DNA of 64,000 nt from DATBGS01 sp036557885 (lineage in GTDB: Bacteria > Chloroflexota > Ktedonobacteria > Ktedonobacterales > DATBGS01): the NCBI GenBank assembly GCA_036557885.1, contig DATBGS010000109.1:1-64000 (forward strand), in the 5' to 3' direction. A program made the translations under genes and the position numbers. The notes beneath the pieces were generated by a model. The model had not been told where the DNA came from and ran no database searches. It saw only the letters and a program-made list of their open reading frames with translations. Positions 22,534-31,781 of this stretch are shown one piece after another. Numbering within the stretch: position 1 is the first letter of the stretch; every line of letters starts with the position of its first letter.

Positions 22534-24966
22534 TCAAACCTCCAACTGGAGAGAAAAAGTTGCTTGCTGGGAAATTGTAGCCTGTATGAGATATTCGCCA
22601 GGAAGCGTGCCAGGGCGCACAGATGTTTCTGATGCGGTTGTTGTTAGCGTGCCAGGTTGAAGTGAGCCAGGAAGATAAAGACGCTGTGTGCCCCTGGCTG
22701 TGCGTCCGAGATGTAGGCCCCATGCTAACCGATGCTCCTCTGGATGGTAGGCGAACCTGTCAAGCTCTCGTGCTCCTTGCGAGAGATGAAAATCGGTGGA
22801 GAGTAGGGCCGGCTGGTCTGTTGCGGGCTGGATGAGCAGCACTGCTGCGCCATGCCCTGCAAGGTCCAGATCGAATAGTTCACTGATGATGCCCAGATAG
22901 CGTTGTGTCCAAAACTCAGTGATGTGATACCGACCAGGAGGAAGTTTTAACGCTTTCAGGCTCACCTGACGACGCTGGCCCTTTTTGTCCCAGTTGAAGA
23001 GTCCTGCAATGGTTATACTGCCCCAGGGACGTAGCATGGGAAGAAGAACGGTATCAGGTGGGGTGGCATCCAGCCAGGAAAGCGGCTGAGCGGCCTGCTC
23101 CAATGGGGGCAGCAAGATTGCGGGGAGGTTCCAGCGGTTGTCAGCAATGGTTTGCATGGGGTCGGAGAGTAAGAGCATGCCTCCGGTCAGACCGATGACG
23201 CTGGCAAGCGTCTGGATTTCAGCCAGGCTGAGGTCTGTTCCTTGTTCACGGATGAGCAGGCAGTCGGGGTCGTTAATCCAGAAAGCCGGGTGCATCCAGG
23301 CGCGTGTCAGGCTATTGCGCAGGGCGTTGAGCGCGGAGGGCAGCCCAAAGCCCTCGCTTCTGGGGGCAGGACGCCCATGCAAGAGCGGTTCCCACGTTGG
23401 GGCAACATCTGGCCCAATGCGCATGGCGTCAACCAGCCCAATTGCAGGCAGGAGTGGGCATCCACAGCCAAGCAGGAATACGTCTTCGCCAACGCTGGAG
23501 CGTATCTGTTCCAGTCCAGAACGCAGGGCCTGTACGCTGGTAGCATGGGGTAGGTATCTGATACCAGGCAAAGCGGCACAGTAGAGGAAATCGAGCTTCA
23601 AATAGTCATAGCCCCAGGATTCAACCAGGGTGCCGAAGAGTCGGCGCAGCCACTCTTGCACCTGGGGATGAGTACAATCCAGACCAAACATCGTGCTTCC
23701 CCAGTTTTCTCCCCCAAAGGTTGGTTGGCCTTTTGCAGTGTGCAAGAGCCAGTCCGGGTGCTGCTGGGCAAGCTGGCTCCTGGCAGTGGCCGTGAAAGGG
23801 GCCAGCCAGAGGCCAGGCTGAAAGCCATGCTCGCGGATACGACGGGCAAGCTCTGGCATGCCACCTGGGAACTTCTCCGAAACGCTCGTCCAGTCTCCAA
23901 CGGCTGTCTGATAGCCATCATCAATCTGGATAACCTGAAGCGGAAGGCGCTCTTTGTGGTCGCTGAGGGCGCTCAGGTTTTCCAGGATGTCTTGCTCGGT
24001 AACTCGCGTGAAGTAGTAATACCAACTGCACCAACCGGCAGGCGTTGTGTTTTTGTGTCTGGCCTGCATTTCATTTGAAACGTGCCTGGCATACTGTTCC
24101 AGGAGTTTCTGTTCTTCTCCAAAGCCCAATGCTACTGGCTCTGCCCACAGGGATTCTCCTGGTGAGAGGGCGTGGCTTTCTGCGTGGGAGATCGCTGCCA
24201 GGCGCCCATTTTGGCGATCAAACATGACCTGACCAGCCTGATCTCTTGCGCGTAGAAATCCCACAAGAAGCGCCGGAAGACTTTGTGGAAAGCCAACAAG
24301 GGTCATCTCTTCGTTGATGAGCGGCTGTTCCCAGGAGTGGAATATTGAGCTAACCTCAGAAGAGAATGGTTGGTGCATGGCACGTAAAGTACGGCTCTTG
24401 GGCTTAATTGCCGCCTTCCCTGGGGCAATGCTGCCAGCGTAGCTCCAGGATTGCCAGCCCTGATGATAGCTGGCCCAGCCTTTGGATTTGTCCGCGATGC
24501 TTAGGGGAGGAAGCGCTGCGGGCTGCATAAGCGCCGCCTCATCAATCAAGGCCGGGATCAAATGTTCAAGCATGATCGTTGCCTGGGAGCTATTACTCAC
24601 CCCTATATGCAGACGGAGCAGGGGGGAATGCTGATACAGCGTGGCATGGAGAAGAAGCACAACCCCAGGCAGAGGCAGCGCTGCTTCTGCTTCCAGATGA
24701 ACTCCTGTTCCAGAGCTATCAGCGTAGTTGTCCTGCGCGGTAGTCACCTTGAGTGAGCCAGGGATGGGGCGATGGAGGGCCAGTCCTTCCTGTTTGGGGT
24801 GTGTCGTGTGTTCGAGTCGTATAGTGAGCGCACTGGTGCCATATAGCCAGGATGAGGGGCTTGTTGTAGGGCGCAGCGAAAAAGCGCCATCTGTCGTCAG
24901 GCGCCACGTCACCAGGTCGTTCTGAAGCTCCCAGCCGCTTGAAACGGCGCGAATTGCCGAACTCAT
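22534..24966 (-). CDS. Alpha-galactosidase, glycoside hydrolase family 36
   Basis: GH36 retaining alpha-galactosidases remove terminal alpha-1,6-galactose from raffinose-type sugars and galactomannan side chains. The core TIM barrel shows WCSWYYYF, QIDDGYQ, the nucleophile Asp459 in YLKLDFLY, and the acid/base Asp520 in RIGPDVAPTW. The N-terminal part (about 1-300) is the beta-sandwich domain typical of the family, and a C-terminal beta domain ends the 810-residue chain. No signal peptide is seen, so it is probably cytoplasmic. TTAGGGAGG lies 6 bases before the ATG. No sugar transporter is adjacent. Confidence 0.93.
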   Translation of the reverse strand: MSSAIRAVSSGWELQNDLVTWRLTTDGAFSLRPTTSPSSWLYGTSALTIRLEHTTHPKQEGLALHRPIPGSLKVTTAQDNYADSSGTGVHLEAEAALPLPGVVLLLHATLYQHSPLLRLHIGVSNSSQATIMLEHLIPALIDEAALMQPAALPPLSIADKSKGWASYHQGWQSWSYAGSIAPGKAAIKPKSRTLRAMHQPFSSEVSSIFHSWEQPLINEEMTLVGFPQSLPALLVGFLRARDQAGQVMFDRQNGRLAAISHAESHALSPGESLWAEPVALGFGEEQKLLEQYARHVSNEMQARHKNTTPAGWCSWYYYFTRVTEQDILENLSALSDHKERLPLQVIQIDDGYQTAVGDWTSVSEKFPGGMPELARRIREHGFQPGLWLAPFTATARSQLAQQHPDWLLHTAKGQPTFGGENWGSTMFGLDCTHPQVQEWLRRLFGTLVESWGYDYLKLDFLYCAALPGIRYLPHATSVQALRSGLEQIRSSVGEDVFLLGCGCPLLPAIGLVDAMRIGPDVAPTWEPLLHGRPAPRSEGFGLPSALNALRNSLTRAWMHPAFWINDPDCLLIREQGTDLSLAEIQTLASVIGLTGGMLLLSDPMQTIADNRWNLPAILLPPLEQAAQPLSWLDATPPDTVLLPMLRPWGSITIAGLFNWDKKGQRRQVSLKALKLPPGRYHITEFWTQRYLGIISELFDLDLAGHGAAVLLIQPATDQPALLSTDFHLSQGARELDRFAYHPEEHRLAWGLHLGRTARGTQRLYLPGSLQPGTLTTTASETSVRPGTLPGEYLIQATISQQATFSLQLEV

Positions 24967-25316
24967 GCCAGCCTCCCTAAGTAATATGCCTAGTGTATCA
25001 TGTTCAGAGGGTTGGTGGTTTGCCGATGGCCTGGGCAGGCATTGGGTTGACAGGTGCGCTTTCTGTTCAATTTTTCATCTGCGCAAAAAACTACTCATCA
25101 GGAGCTTGCGCTCAGAAGAGCTACCTGCTATACTAGGGCCGCCGGTAAAGAAGACATACAAGCACTCCAGGGGGCTGACCCTGCTATAATCGCTGTCTGC
25201 TGTCTTTTCTTGATTCTTGTCGCACTCTGACAGAGCAGGAGATGCCCATCGCCTGGGGCCTGAATAATCACGAGTAAACAAAAACTCATTTATCTACCGG
25301 CGAGAGGGAGAGTGAG
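24967..25316. other. Divergent promoter region between alpha-galactosidase and the BMP operon
   Basis: This 350-base gap carries the start signals for both directions. On the plus strand there is a promoter-like pair at 25106-25134 and a second TATAAT at 25185-25190. The GAGAGGGAGAG ribosome site precedes the lipoprotein ATG. The remaining leader (about 25140-25316) showed no recognised riboswitch. Confidence 0.6.
25106..25134 (+). promoter_or_regulatory. Sigma70-like promoter for the BMP transporter operon
   Basis: TTGCGC at 25106-25111 and TATACT at 25129-25134 have a 17-base spacer. The leader to the first ATG would be about 175 bases. Confidence 0.6.
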
Positions 25317-26408
25317 ATGCGTTCAACTCGTTTCCGTGGCTTGCTGTTTGCCGGGCCAATATTAATCCTGACGCTGCTGTTTTCTGCGTGCGGGACTAAT
25401 CCCCCCGCCAATACGCCAACAGCGAAGTATCAGGTGGGCCTGGTGACAGACATTGGTGGACTAAACGACCGAGGATTCAACCAGCTTGCCCATGAAGGCT
25501 ATGAAAAGGCCGAAAAGCAGTATGGCTTTAAGGATTCGGTCATTCAGACGGCCAATTCAAGCGACTATGTGACCAACCTGACCACCTCTGCCAAGACGAA
25601 TGATCTGGTTATTGGCGTTGGCTTCTTGATGCAGGGCGCTATTGACCAGGTTGCCAAGGCAAACCCCACCAAGAAGTTTGCGCTGGTGGATGGCTGCGCG
25701 ACGCTGCCAAATCAATTTGACTGCGATCCCTTGCCCAATGTGACGCCCCTGTTTTTCAAGGAGCAGGAAGCAGGATGCCTCGTCGGGGCAGTGGCCGGCC
25801 AGATGGAATTGGATGGCAAGGCGGTGGTGCCGAAGCTGCTGGGGGCCAACACGATTGGCGCCGTTGGCGGCATCGAGGTTCCCGCTGTGGATCGCTATAT
25901 CGCGGGCTACCAGTTCTGCGCAAAGAAAGTGAATCCCAACGTAAAAGTTGTGATCACGTATTCCAACGACTTCAACGATGTCTCCAAGTGTAAGGACGCG
26001 GCGGACGCGCAAATCAAGCAAAAGCAAGCTGACATCATTTTCCAGGTTGCTGGCGGCTGTGGCGTGGGCGCATTGGATGCGGCATCAGCCGATGGCGTGT
26101 ATGGGATTGGCGTTGATGCTGATCAGAGCCAGATCCATCCCGATAGTGTGATTACCAGCGCGATCAAGCGTGTTGATACGGCGGTGTTCACAATTTCGGA
26201 CCTGATGGAGAAAGATCAGTATCCCGCTGACCCCATCAATTTCCCGCATTTCGCTCTCTCTAATGATGGGGTGGGTGCTGGACCGTTCAACAGTGCCGTG
26301 CCATCAGATGCTCAGACGCTGGTCAAACAGTACACTGACCAGATCAAGTCTGGTGCGCTGGTTCCGCCACAAGATTGCTCGCCCGCTACAACCTGCGCTA
26401 CTAGCTAG
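25317..26408 (+). CDS. BMP-family substrate-binding lipoprotein
   Basis: This is the solute receptor of a nucleoside-type ABC importer. A lipoprotein signal ends with FSAC, placing the lipidated Cys at residue 25. The Bmp/PnrA domain follows: YQVGLVTDIGGLNDRGFNQ at about 38-56 and AGCLVGAVAG further on. Family members (PnrA, Med, BmpA) bind purine or other nucleosides. The protein is unusually rich in Cys after the lipobox (about ten), which could form disulfides outside the cell. It is the first gene of a four-gene set with two permeases and an ATPase, separated from them by a large palindrome. Confidence 0.92.
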   Translation: MRSTRFRGLLFAGPILILTLLFSACGTNPPANTPTAKYQVGLVTDIGGLNDRGFNQLAHEGYEKAEKQYGFKDSVIQTANSSDYVTNLTTSAKTNDLVIGVGFLMQGAIDQVAKANPTKKFALVDGCATLPNQFDCDPLPNVTPLFFKEQEAGCLVGAVAGQMELDGKAVVPKLLGANTIGAVGGIEVPAVDRYIAGYQFCAKKVNPNVKVVITYSNDFNDVSKCKDAADAQIKQKQADIIFQVAGGCGVGALDAASADGVYGIGVDADQSQIHPDSVITSAIKRVDTAVFTISDLMEKDQYPADPINFPHFALSNDGVGAGPFNSAVPSDAQTLVKQYTDQIKSGALVPPQDCSPATTCATS

Positions 26409-26478
26409 CCGCGTGTTGCTGCGAGTAGGCAATCATGAAAGATAGCCTCCTTCACGGATGAGGGGGCGTGGGAGAATA

Positions 26479-26532
26479 CCCTCTTAGCCGCAGGTGAGTT
26501 GCTCTAGAGCAACTCACCTGCGGCTAAGAGGG
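26479..26532. repeat. Perfect 54-base palindrome between BMP and permease genes
   Basis: Arms of 27 bases (26479-26505 and 26506-26532) are exact reverse complements with no spacer; the centre is GCTCTAGAGC. No T tract follows, so it is probably not a simple terminator. A hairpin here would protect the upstream lipoprotein mRNA from exonucleases and lower expression of the downstream permeases. Confidence 0.9.
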
Positions 26533-26638
26533 GAATTCAATGGTACCCCTCCATTTTGAGGGTTTGAGGGAAAACCAGGCTCTACGTGGTCCATTATCTC
26601 TTGCTCTGAATTCTACCCCTTTCAACGAGGAGGCTGCT

Positions 26639-28288
26639 ATGGCGGCGCCAACGCTTGAACAGTCGGTGAGCAGTGAAGAACCCCCTTCAGCGGGAAATGG
26701 CGAGCGTCTGCGTCAATTGGCGTTGCGCTTTACACCATCTGCCACAGCAATTCTACTGGGTATTCTCTTGATGACCTTGACAGGCAGTTTGCTTATTGTC
26801 GCTACAGCCTCTGGATTGAGCCTTCCTGCTCGCTTTGCTGTCAGTTCCGGCGCCTATGGGTTGTTGATCAGCGGAGCTTTTGGGAATCTGTCCTACCTTG
26901 CAACGACCCTGGATAGGCTAGGGCCATTAGTTCTGGCGGCTTTTTCCGTTGCAATTGCGTATCGGGCCGGGCTGTTCAATATTGGCGCAGCCGGGCAGAT
27001 TGCGGTTGGCGGGATGATCACCGTCATTTTGGGTATTAAGTTTGCTGCTGCCCCTGGGGTGATCCTGGGGCCGCTGGCTTTGTTGGGCGGCCTTCTGGGT
27101 GGAGCGATCTGGGGAGGCATTGTTGGCCTGCTAAAAGCCTGGCGGGGTGCGCATGAAGTCGTGACGACGATTATGTTAAACTTCGTGGCATTTTGGCTCA
27201 GCACCTATCTTGTGGATTGCACCAGGAATTGTATCCCAGGCGTTGGCAGCATCAACGATCCAACCAAGTCTGATCTCACCCTCCAGGTTGGGCCTGGAGC
27301 AAGGCTTCCTTCCCTGGCGCACTTGATCAATCTGGTTTTCCCAGGAAGCGTTGCGCACGAGGGCGACTATCAGGTGACGATAGGATTGTTTATTGCTTTG
27401 GTGGGTGTGGTTGTCTTCTGGTTTCTGATGCAGCGCACGACGCTGGGGTATGAGATTCGCGCTGTCGGTCAGAGTCAGAAAGCTGCGCGTTATGCTGGCA
27501 TCAATGTCAAGCGCAATATCGTGATTACAATGGTGATTGCTGGCGCTTTTGCGGGGATCGCCGGAGCGATTCTGGTGATGGGGCCAGATTTCCAGCAAAC
27601 GGTCAATGACCAGGCATTCAAAACTCTCCCAACGGGTTTTGACGCCATATCCGTCGCTTTGCTGGGGTTCAACGGGCCTATAGGTATCATATTTTCCGGC
27701 CTCCTTTTTGCAGCCCTGAATGCAGGGTCCATCACAATGGAGAGTGCTTCAACCCTCATTACGAACTTTCAGGTGCGCCACGAGTTCATCCAATTTGCCT
27801 TTCAGGCGCTTGTGCTGTTCTTGATCGCTGGTCAGATTATCCCGCAGTTTCGTATTGCGGTAGTACGGTTTTTGGCTCGCTTGATGACAGGTTTCCGCTC
27901 CTCGCTCCAGCAGTTCCCCCTCTTGCTCTGGCTGCTTGCTGCTGTGGATGTTGTTGCGTTTGTGGCGTTGCTGGGCTTTGTCCTTCTTTCTATGTTCAGC
28001 CTTACTCCGATTATATCGGGGGCTGTGTCAATTGGTATTGGATTGAGAACCCTGGATACGACCACACCGGCGGCGCTCTTGCTGACGTTTTATTGCATGG
28101 GCATAGTGGTAATCTTGCTCCTGTTGGGCTTTCGATACAGCAGTAAGGTCGGTAAGAAAGATGTTGCTCCCCCGCTTCTGGTGGAGGCAATGCCAACAAC
28201 AGCAGTTCTTGCTGCGGCTGTGGCGCAACCACCACCCCTGACTGAACCAGAGGTATCTGACCATGATGCTTCAGATTCAACTGTTTAG
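26639..28288 (+). CDS. ABC transporter permease of the BMP system (first)
   Basis: The 549-residue protein belongs to the BPD_transp_2 (LivHM/RbsC-like) permease family; about residues 85-410 contain the core helices and the conserved GLFNIGAAGQIAVGG segment. ATG 26639 is chosen because GAGGAGG lies 6 bases upstream; an earlier in-frame ATG at 26540 lacks this. After the core there is a C-terminal extension of about 130 residues with two or three more hydrophobic helices and a Pro/Ala-rich tail, absent from typical 350-residue members. The second permease follows after 11 bases. Confidence 0.9.
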   Translation: MAAPTLEQSVSSEEPPSAGNGERLRQLALRFTPSATAILLGILLMTLTGSLLIVATASGLSLPARFAVSSGAYGLLISGAFGNLSYLATTLDRLGPLVLAAFSVAIAYRAGLFNIGAAGQIAVGGMITVILGIKFAAAPGVILGPLALLGGLLGGAIWGGIVGLLKAWRGAHEVVTTIMLNFVAFWLSTYLVDCTRNCIPGVGSINDPTKSDLTLQVGPGARLPSLAHLINLVFPGSVAHEGDYQVTIGLFIALVGVVVFWFLMQRTTLGYEIRAVGQSQKAARYAGINVKRNIVITMVIAGAFAGIAGAILVMGPDFQQTVNDQAFKTLPTGFDAISVALLGFNGPIGIIFSGLLFAALNAGSITMESASTLITNFQVRHEFIQFAFQALVLFLIAGQIIPQFRIAVVRFLARLMTGFRSSLQQFPLLLWLLAAVDVVAFVALLGFVLLSMFSLTPIISGAVSIGIGLRTLDTTTPAALLLTFYCMGIVVILLLLGFRYSSKVGKKDVAPPLLVEAMPTTAVLAAAVAQPPPLTEPEVSDHDASDSTV

Positions 28289-28299
28289 GAGGGATTGCT

Positions 28300-29280
28300 G
28301 TGTTCTTATCTGAGCTTGGTAAGCTTTTGGTTTCTGCGAATCTCTGGCAAGCTACGTTGCAGTTTGCTGCGCTGCTTTTGCTGCCTGCCCTGGGCGGGGT
28401 GATTTCTGAGCGTAGTGGTGTGGTGAATATTGCAATGGAAGGGATGATGCTCACCGGCGCCTTCTTTGGGGTGATGGTTGCCCTGGCAACCAACAGCGTC
28501 GTCATTGGAGTGCTGGCAGCAATCCTCACCGGCGGTGCGATGGCATTTGTGCATGCCTTTTTCTCGATTCAGTTCAAGGCTGAGCAAATCGTCAGCGGTA
28601 TCGCTATTAACCTGGCGGCGTTGGGGTTGACGAGCTTTCTCAATTATGCCCTGACAAACGGCCAGGGGGTGAGCACCCTGAATGCTAGCCTCAGAATCCC
28701 CAGCCTTGATATTCCTGGCCTCAAGGATATTCCGTTTATTGGGCCTGTGTTCTTGCAGCAGAACGTGACGTTTTACCTGGCTGTGGCCGCGCTTGTGGCG
28801 ACGCAATATGTGTTGTTCCACACGAATATTGGCCTGCGCATTCGCTCGGTTGGCGAGCATCCGCAAGCCGCCGATACTGCGGGCATTGATGTGCGCCGTG
28901 TGCGCTATCTCAGCGTGATTACGAGTGGCCTCCTCTCAGGGCTGGCTGGCGCGTTTTTGTCGCTGGGTATTAATGGCATCTTCAATACGAATATGACGGC
29001 AGGGTTGGGGTTTATTGCGCTGGCGGCGATGATTTTTGGCAAGTGGAACCCGCTGGGAGCAGCCGGGGCATGCCTGATCTTTGGCCTGGGTGAGGCGCTG
29101 CAAAATCGGCTGCAACTCCTCCCCTTAACAGGTGTTGGCATTGTTGACACTCCGCTCCATTCCCCTTCGTTGGTAGCAATGGTTCCTTATCTGCTGACGA
29201 TCTTTGCGCTGGTAGGGCTGGTGGGGCGAGCTACTGCGCCTGCTGCGGACGGTATCCCCTATGAGCCGGGCGGAGAATAA
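28300..29280 (+). CDS. ABC transporter permease of the BMP system (second)
   Basis: This 326-residue BPD_transp_2 permease has about nine or ten helices. It carries the family sequence SGVVNIAMEGMMLTGAFFG near residue 40 and TAGIDVRRVRYLSV in the cytoplasmic loop that contacts the ATPase. It starts at GTG 28300 with TTAGGAGGG upstream. With the previous gene it should form the heterodimeric membrane channel. Confidence 0.93.
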   Translation: MFLSELGKLLVSANLWQATLQFAALLLLPALGGVISERSGVVNIAMEGMMLTGAFFGVMVALATNSVVIGVLAAILTGGAMAFVHAFFSIQFKAEQIVSGIAINLAALGLTSFLNYALTNGQGVSTLNASLRIPSLDIPGLKDIPFIGPVFLQQNVTFYLAVAALVATQYVLFHTNIGLRIRSVGEHPQAADTAGIDVRRVRYLSVITSGLLSGLAGAFLSLGINGIFNTNMTAGLGFIALAAMIFGKWNPLGAAGACLIFGLGEALQNRLQLLPLTGVGIVDTPLHSPSLVAMVPYLLTIFALVGLVGRATAPAADGIPYEPGGE

Positions 29281-29379
29281 AAGCTCTGGTGAGCCAGAAA
29301 AAGCGCTGGCGAGCCAGACAATAAAGAAGAGACAGAGCAAGGTAACAACCAGACCAGGCGAAGAAGAGAGGGTCATCTC
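29281..29379. repeat. Paired short hairpin repeats in the permease-ATPase gap
   Basis: Two near-identical copies of a 16-base unit (GCTCTGGTGAGCCAGA and GCGCTGGCGAGCCAGA) lie at about 29283-29318. Each can form a small CTGG/CCAG hairpin. Confidence 0.5.
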
Positions 29380-30948
29380 ATGCAGGAACTGATTGAGTCC
29401 GAAAAACCGGTGGTAGATGAGGCGCCTTTGGCGGTGGAGATGCGCCATATCCGCAAAGCCTGGCCGGGGGTGGTGGCAAACGATGATGTAAGCTTGAGCG
29501 TGCGCGAGGGCGAGATTCATGCGCTGGTGGGGGAAAATGGCGCGGGCAAATCTACCTTGATGAATATTCTTTATGGGTTAATTCGGCCCAACAGCGGCGA
29601 GATTGCGATTCATGGGCAGACGGTTCGTATCAGTGGGCCACGCGATGCGATCAAGTTGGGCATTGGCATGGTGCATCAGCATTTTATGTTGATTCCTCCG
29701 CTGACGGTGGCGGAAAACATTGTGCTGGGCCACGAGCCAGGCGGGACGTACAGCCGCTACCAGCAGCAGCAAGCCCGCGAGCGCATTGCTGAAATTAGCA
29801 GACAGTATGGCTTGCATATTGACCCGGATGCTGTGACCGGCCAGCTTTCGGTGGGGCAGCAGCAGCGGGTAGAGATTCTCAAGGTGCTCTATCGCGGGGC
29901 GCAAATCCTCATTCTGGATGAGCCAACCGGTGTGCTGACCCCGCAGGAGACGCAGGAACTCTTTGTCGTTTTACGTGGTCTGGTGGCGCAGGGCAAGACG
30001 ATTATCTTTATTACGCACAAATTGCGCGAAGTGCTGGAACTCTCTGATCGTGTGACCGTTTTGCGGCGCGGGCGCGTTGTGGGGCATCTGATTACCCGTG
30101 ACACCTCGAAGGAAGAGATTGCGCGGATGATGGTGGGGCGCGAGGTGTTGCTGCGGGTAGATAAAACACCCGCCAAACCGGGAGATGTGCTGCTGCGGGT
30201 TGAGCATCTCACGGCGGATTCTGCGCGTGGTCTGGCGGCGCTGCGGGATGTCTCCTTTGAGGTGCATACTGGGGAGATTCTGGGGATTGCTGGAGTAGAA
30301 GGCAACGGGCAGTCGGAGCTAGTTGAGGTGATTACTGGATTGCGCAAAGCGACTGGCGGGCATGTCTGGCTGGGGGAGCATGCTATTACCAACAAGACTG
30401 CCAGGCAGGTACGCAGAGAGGGCGTGGCCCATATCCCAGAGGACCGGCGCGAGAGCGGGTTGGTGCTCTCGTATACCATTGGGAATAACCTGATTTTGGG
30501 GCGGCACCGCTGGGCGCAATTTTCTCTGCGGGGCTTGCTGCTCCGGCTCAAGCAGATTTTTAGCTGGGCAACACGGCTGATTCGGGAGTTTGATATTCGC
30601 GCGCCTGGTCCAATAACCCCTGCGAGCGCGCTTTCTGGTGGGAACCAGCAAAAGATTGTGGTAGCGCGTGAGCTTTCGGCGGAGCCAAAGTTGCTGGTGG
30701 CTTCCCAGCCGACGCGCGGCGTGGACATCGGCGCGATTGAGTTTATCCATCGGCGGCTGGTGGCCCAGCGCGATGCGGGGGCGGCAATCTTGCTGGTTTC
30801 TGCGGAGCTAGACGAAATTCGCTCGCTTTCTGATCGGATCGCGGTGATGTATGAGGGCCGCATTGTGAGCGTGGAGTCGCCAGAGGTTTCGGAAGAACGG
30901 TTGGGCCTGCTGATGGCTGGCGCTTCGGCTGCGGCGGCTGAAAGCTGA
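29380..30948 (+). CDS. ABC transporter ATP-binding protein of the BMP system
   Basis: The 522-residue protein has two ABC domains in one chain, as usual for ribose/nucleoside importers. The first has a full Walker A (GENGAGKST), signature SVGQQQR and Walker B ILILDEPTG. The second has a degenerate P-loop (GVEGNGQSE), signature SGGNQQK and a Walker B reading LLVASQPTRG. Such asymmetry is typical of the RbsA/YufO class. The gene order lipoprotein-permease-permease-ATPase differs from the common arrangement with the ATPase second. Confidence 0.95.
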   Translation: MQELIESEKPVVDEAPLAVEMRHIRKAWPGVVANDDVSLSVREGEIHALVGENGAGKSTLMNILYGLIRPNSGEIAIHGQTVRISGPRDAIKLGIGMVHQHFMLIPPLTVAENIVLGHEPGGTYSRYQQQQARERIAEISRQYGLHIDPDAVTGQLSVGQQQRVEILKVLYRGAQILILDEPTGVLTPQETQELFVVLRGLVAQGKTIIFITHKLREVLELSDRVTVLRRGRVVGHLITRDTSKEEIARMMVGREVLLRVDKTPAKPGDVLLRVEHLTADSARGLAALRDVSFEVHTGEILGIAGVEGNGQSELVEVITGLRKATGGHVWLGEHAITNKTARQVRREGVAHIPEDRRESGLVLSYTIGNNLILGRHRWAQFSLRGLLLRLKQIFSWATRLIREFDIRAPGPITPASALSGGNQQKIVVARELSAEPKLLVASQPTRGVDIGAIEFIHRRLVAQRDAGAAILLVSAELDEIRSLSDRIAVMYEGRIVSVESPEVSEERLGLLMAGASAAAAES

Positions 30949-30973
30949 ATCTGGAATACTAGAATTGTTGAGG

Positions 30974-31002
30974 CAGCCCAGGCGCTCCGTGTGCCTGGGC
31001 TG
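30974..31002. terminator. Hairpin between convergent ATPase and SDR genes
   Basis: CAGCCCAGGC at 30974-30983 pairs with GCCTGGGCTG at 30993-31002. It sits between two convergent stop codons, so it may end both transcripts, though T runs are short on both sides. Confidence 0.6.
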
Positions 31003-31010
31003 ATTGGCGC

Positions 31011-31781
31011 CTAAATATTGCTGCGAGATTGGCCGCCATCTACATTGAGACAGGCGCCGGTGATCAGACTGGCTTGATCGGACGCCAGGAAGACAACGGT
31101 GCTGGCGATCTCCTCTGGCTTGCCAAAGCGACCCAAGGGCAGTTCGTCGTTGACAAAGACTGCCATTGCTGCCGGGTCTGCGCGCTGGCGACGATCCCAG
31201 GAACTACCAGGGAAGAGGATGGAACCAGGAGCAATGCTGTTGACGCGAATGTGATCTCTGGCAAACTCGCGGGCCAGAGCTTTTGTCAGGCTGATGACTG
31301 CTGCTTTCACGGCGTTGTATGCGGAGCGCCCGCCAGATTCGCGTCCGTAAATAGATGAGATGGTGATGATGCTGCCCCCGCCGTGTTCGCGCATATGGGG
31401 GATGACCAGACGACAGAGCCTGACAGCCGCCATCAAATTGAGGTTGACGGCGATCATCCATTGGTCTTCGCTGGTTTCCAGAAAGCCAGCGCCAGGAGCA
31501 CCTCCAGCATTCAAGACCAGGACATCCACGCGGCCAAAGCGTTGTATGGTTTGTTCAACCAATCGCTTACAATCGTCCGTGATGGTGAGGTCGGCAGGTA
31601 CGGTAAGCACCTGAATCTGGTGTGCTCGTAGTTCTTCGGCAGCACGCTCTAACGCATCTTTGCTGCGAGCTGCCAATACCAGATGGCACCCTTCCTGGGC
31701 AAAGGCATTGGCAATGGAGCGCCCAATACCTCGGCTGGCGCCAGTAACCAGGGCAACCTTTCCGCGCAGTCCCAGTTCCAT
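31011..31781 (-). CDS. Short-chain dehydrogenase/reductase
   Basis: This classical SDR has 256 residues, with the NAD(P)-binding TGASRGIG at 14-21, the NAG motif (VLNAGGAPG), the catalytic Ser in ITISSIYG and the YNAVK pair, and the C-terminal GACLNVDGGQ typical of FabG-like enzymes. Arg after TGAS and ARS at the end of strand two favour NADP. It stands alone between the ABC operon and the cysteine operon, and the substrate cannot be inferred. Confidence 0.9.
   Translation of the reverse strand: MELGLRGKVALVTGASRGIGRSIANAFAQEGCHLVLAARSKDALERAAEELRAHQIQVLTVPADLTITDDCKRLVEQTIQRFGRVDVLVLNAGGAPGAGFLETSEDQWMIAVNLNLMAAVRLCRLVIPHMREHGGGSIITISSIYGRESGGRSAYNAVKAAVISLTKALAREFARDHIRVNSIAPGSILFPGSSWDRRQRADPAAMAVFVNDELPLGRFGKPEEIASTVVFLASDQASLITGACLNVDGGQSRSNI

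Noticed and set aside
26479..26532. Simple intrinsic terminator at the large palindrome
   Set aside because: No T run follows on either strand, and the downstream genes belong to the same transporter.
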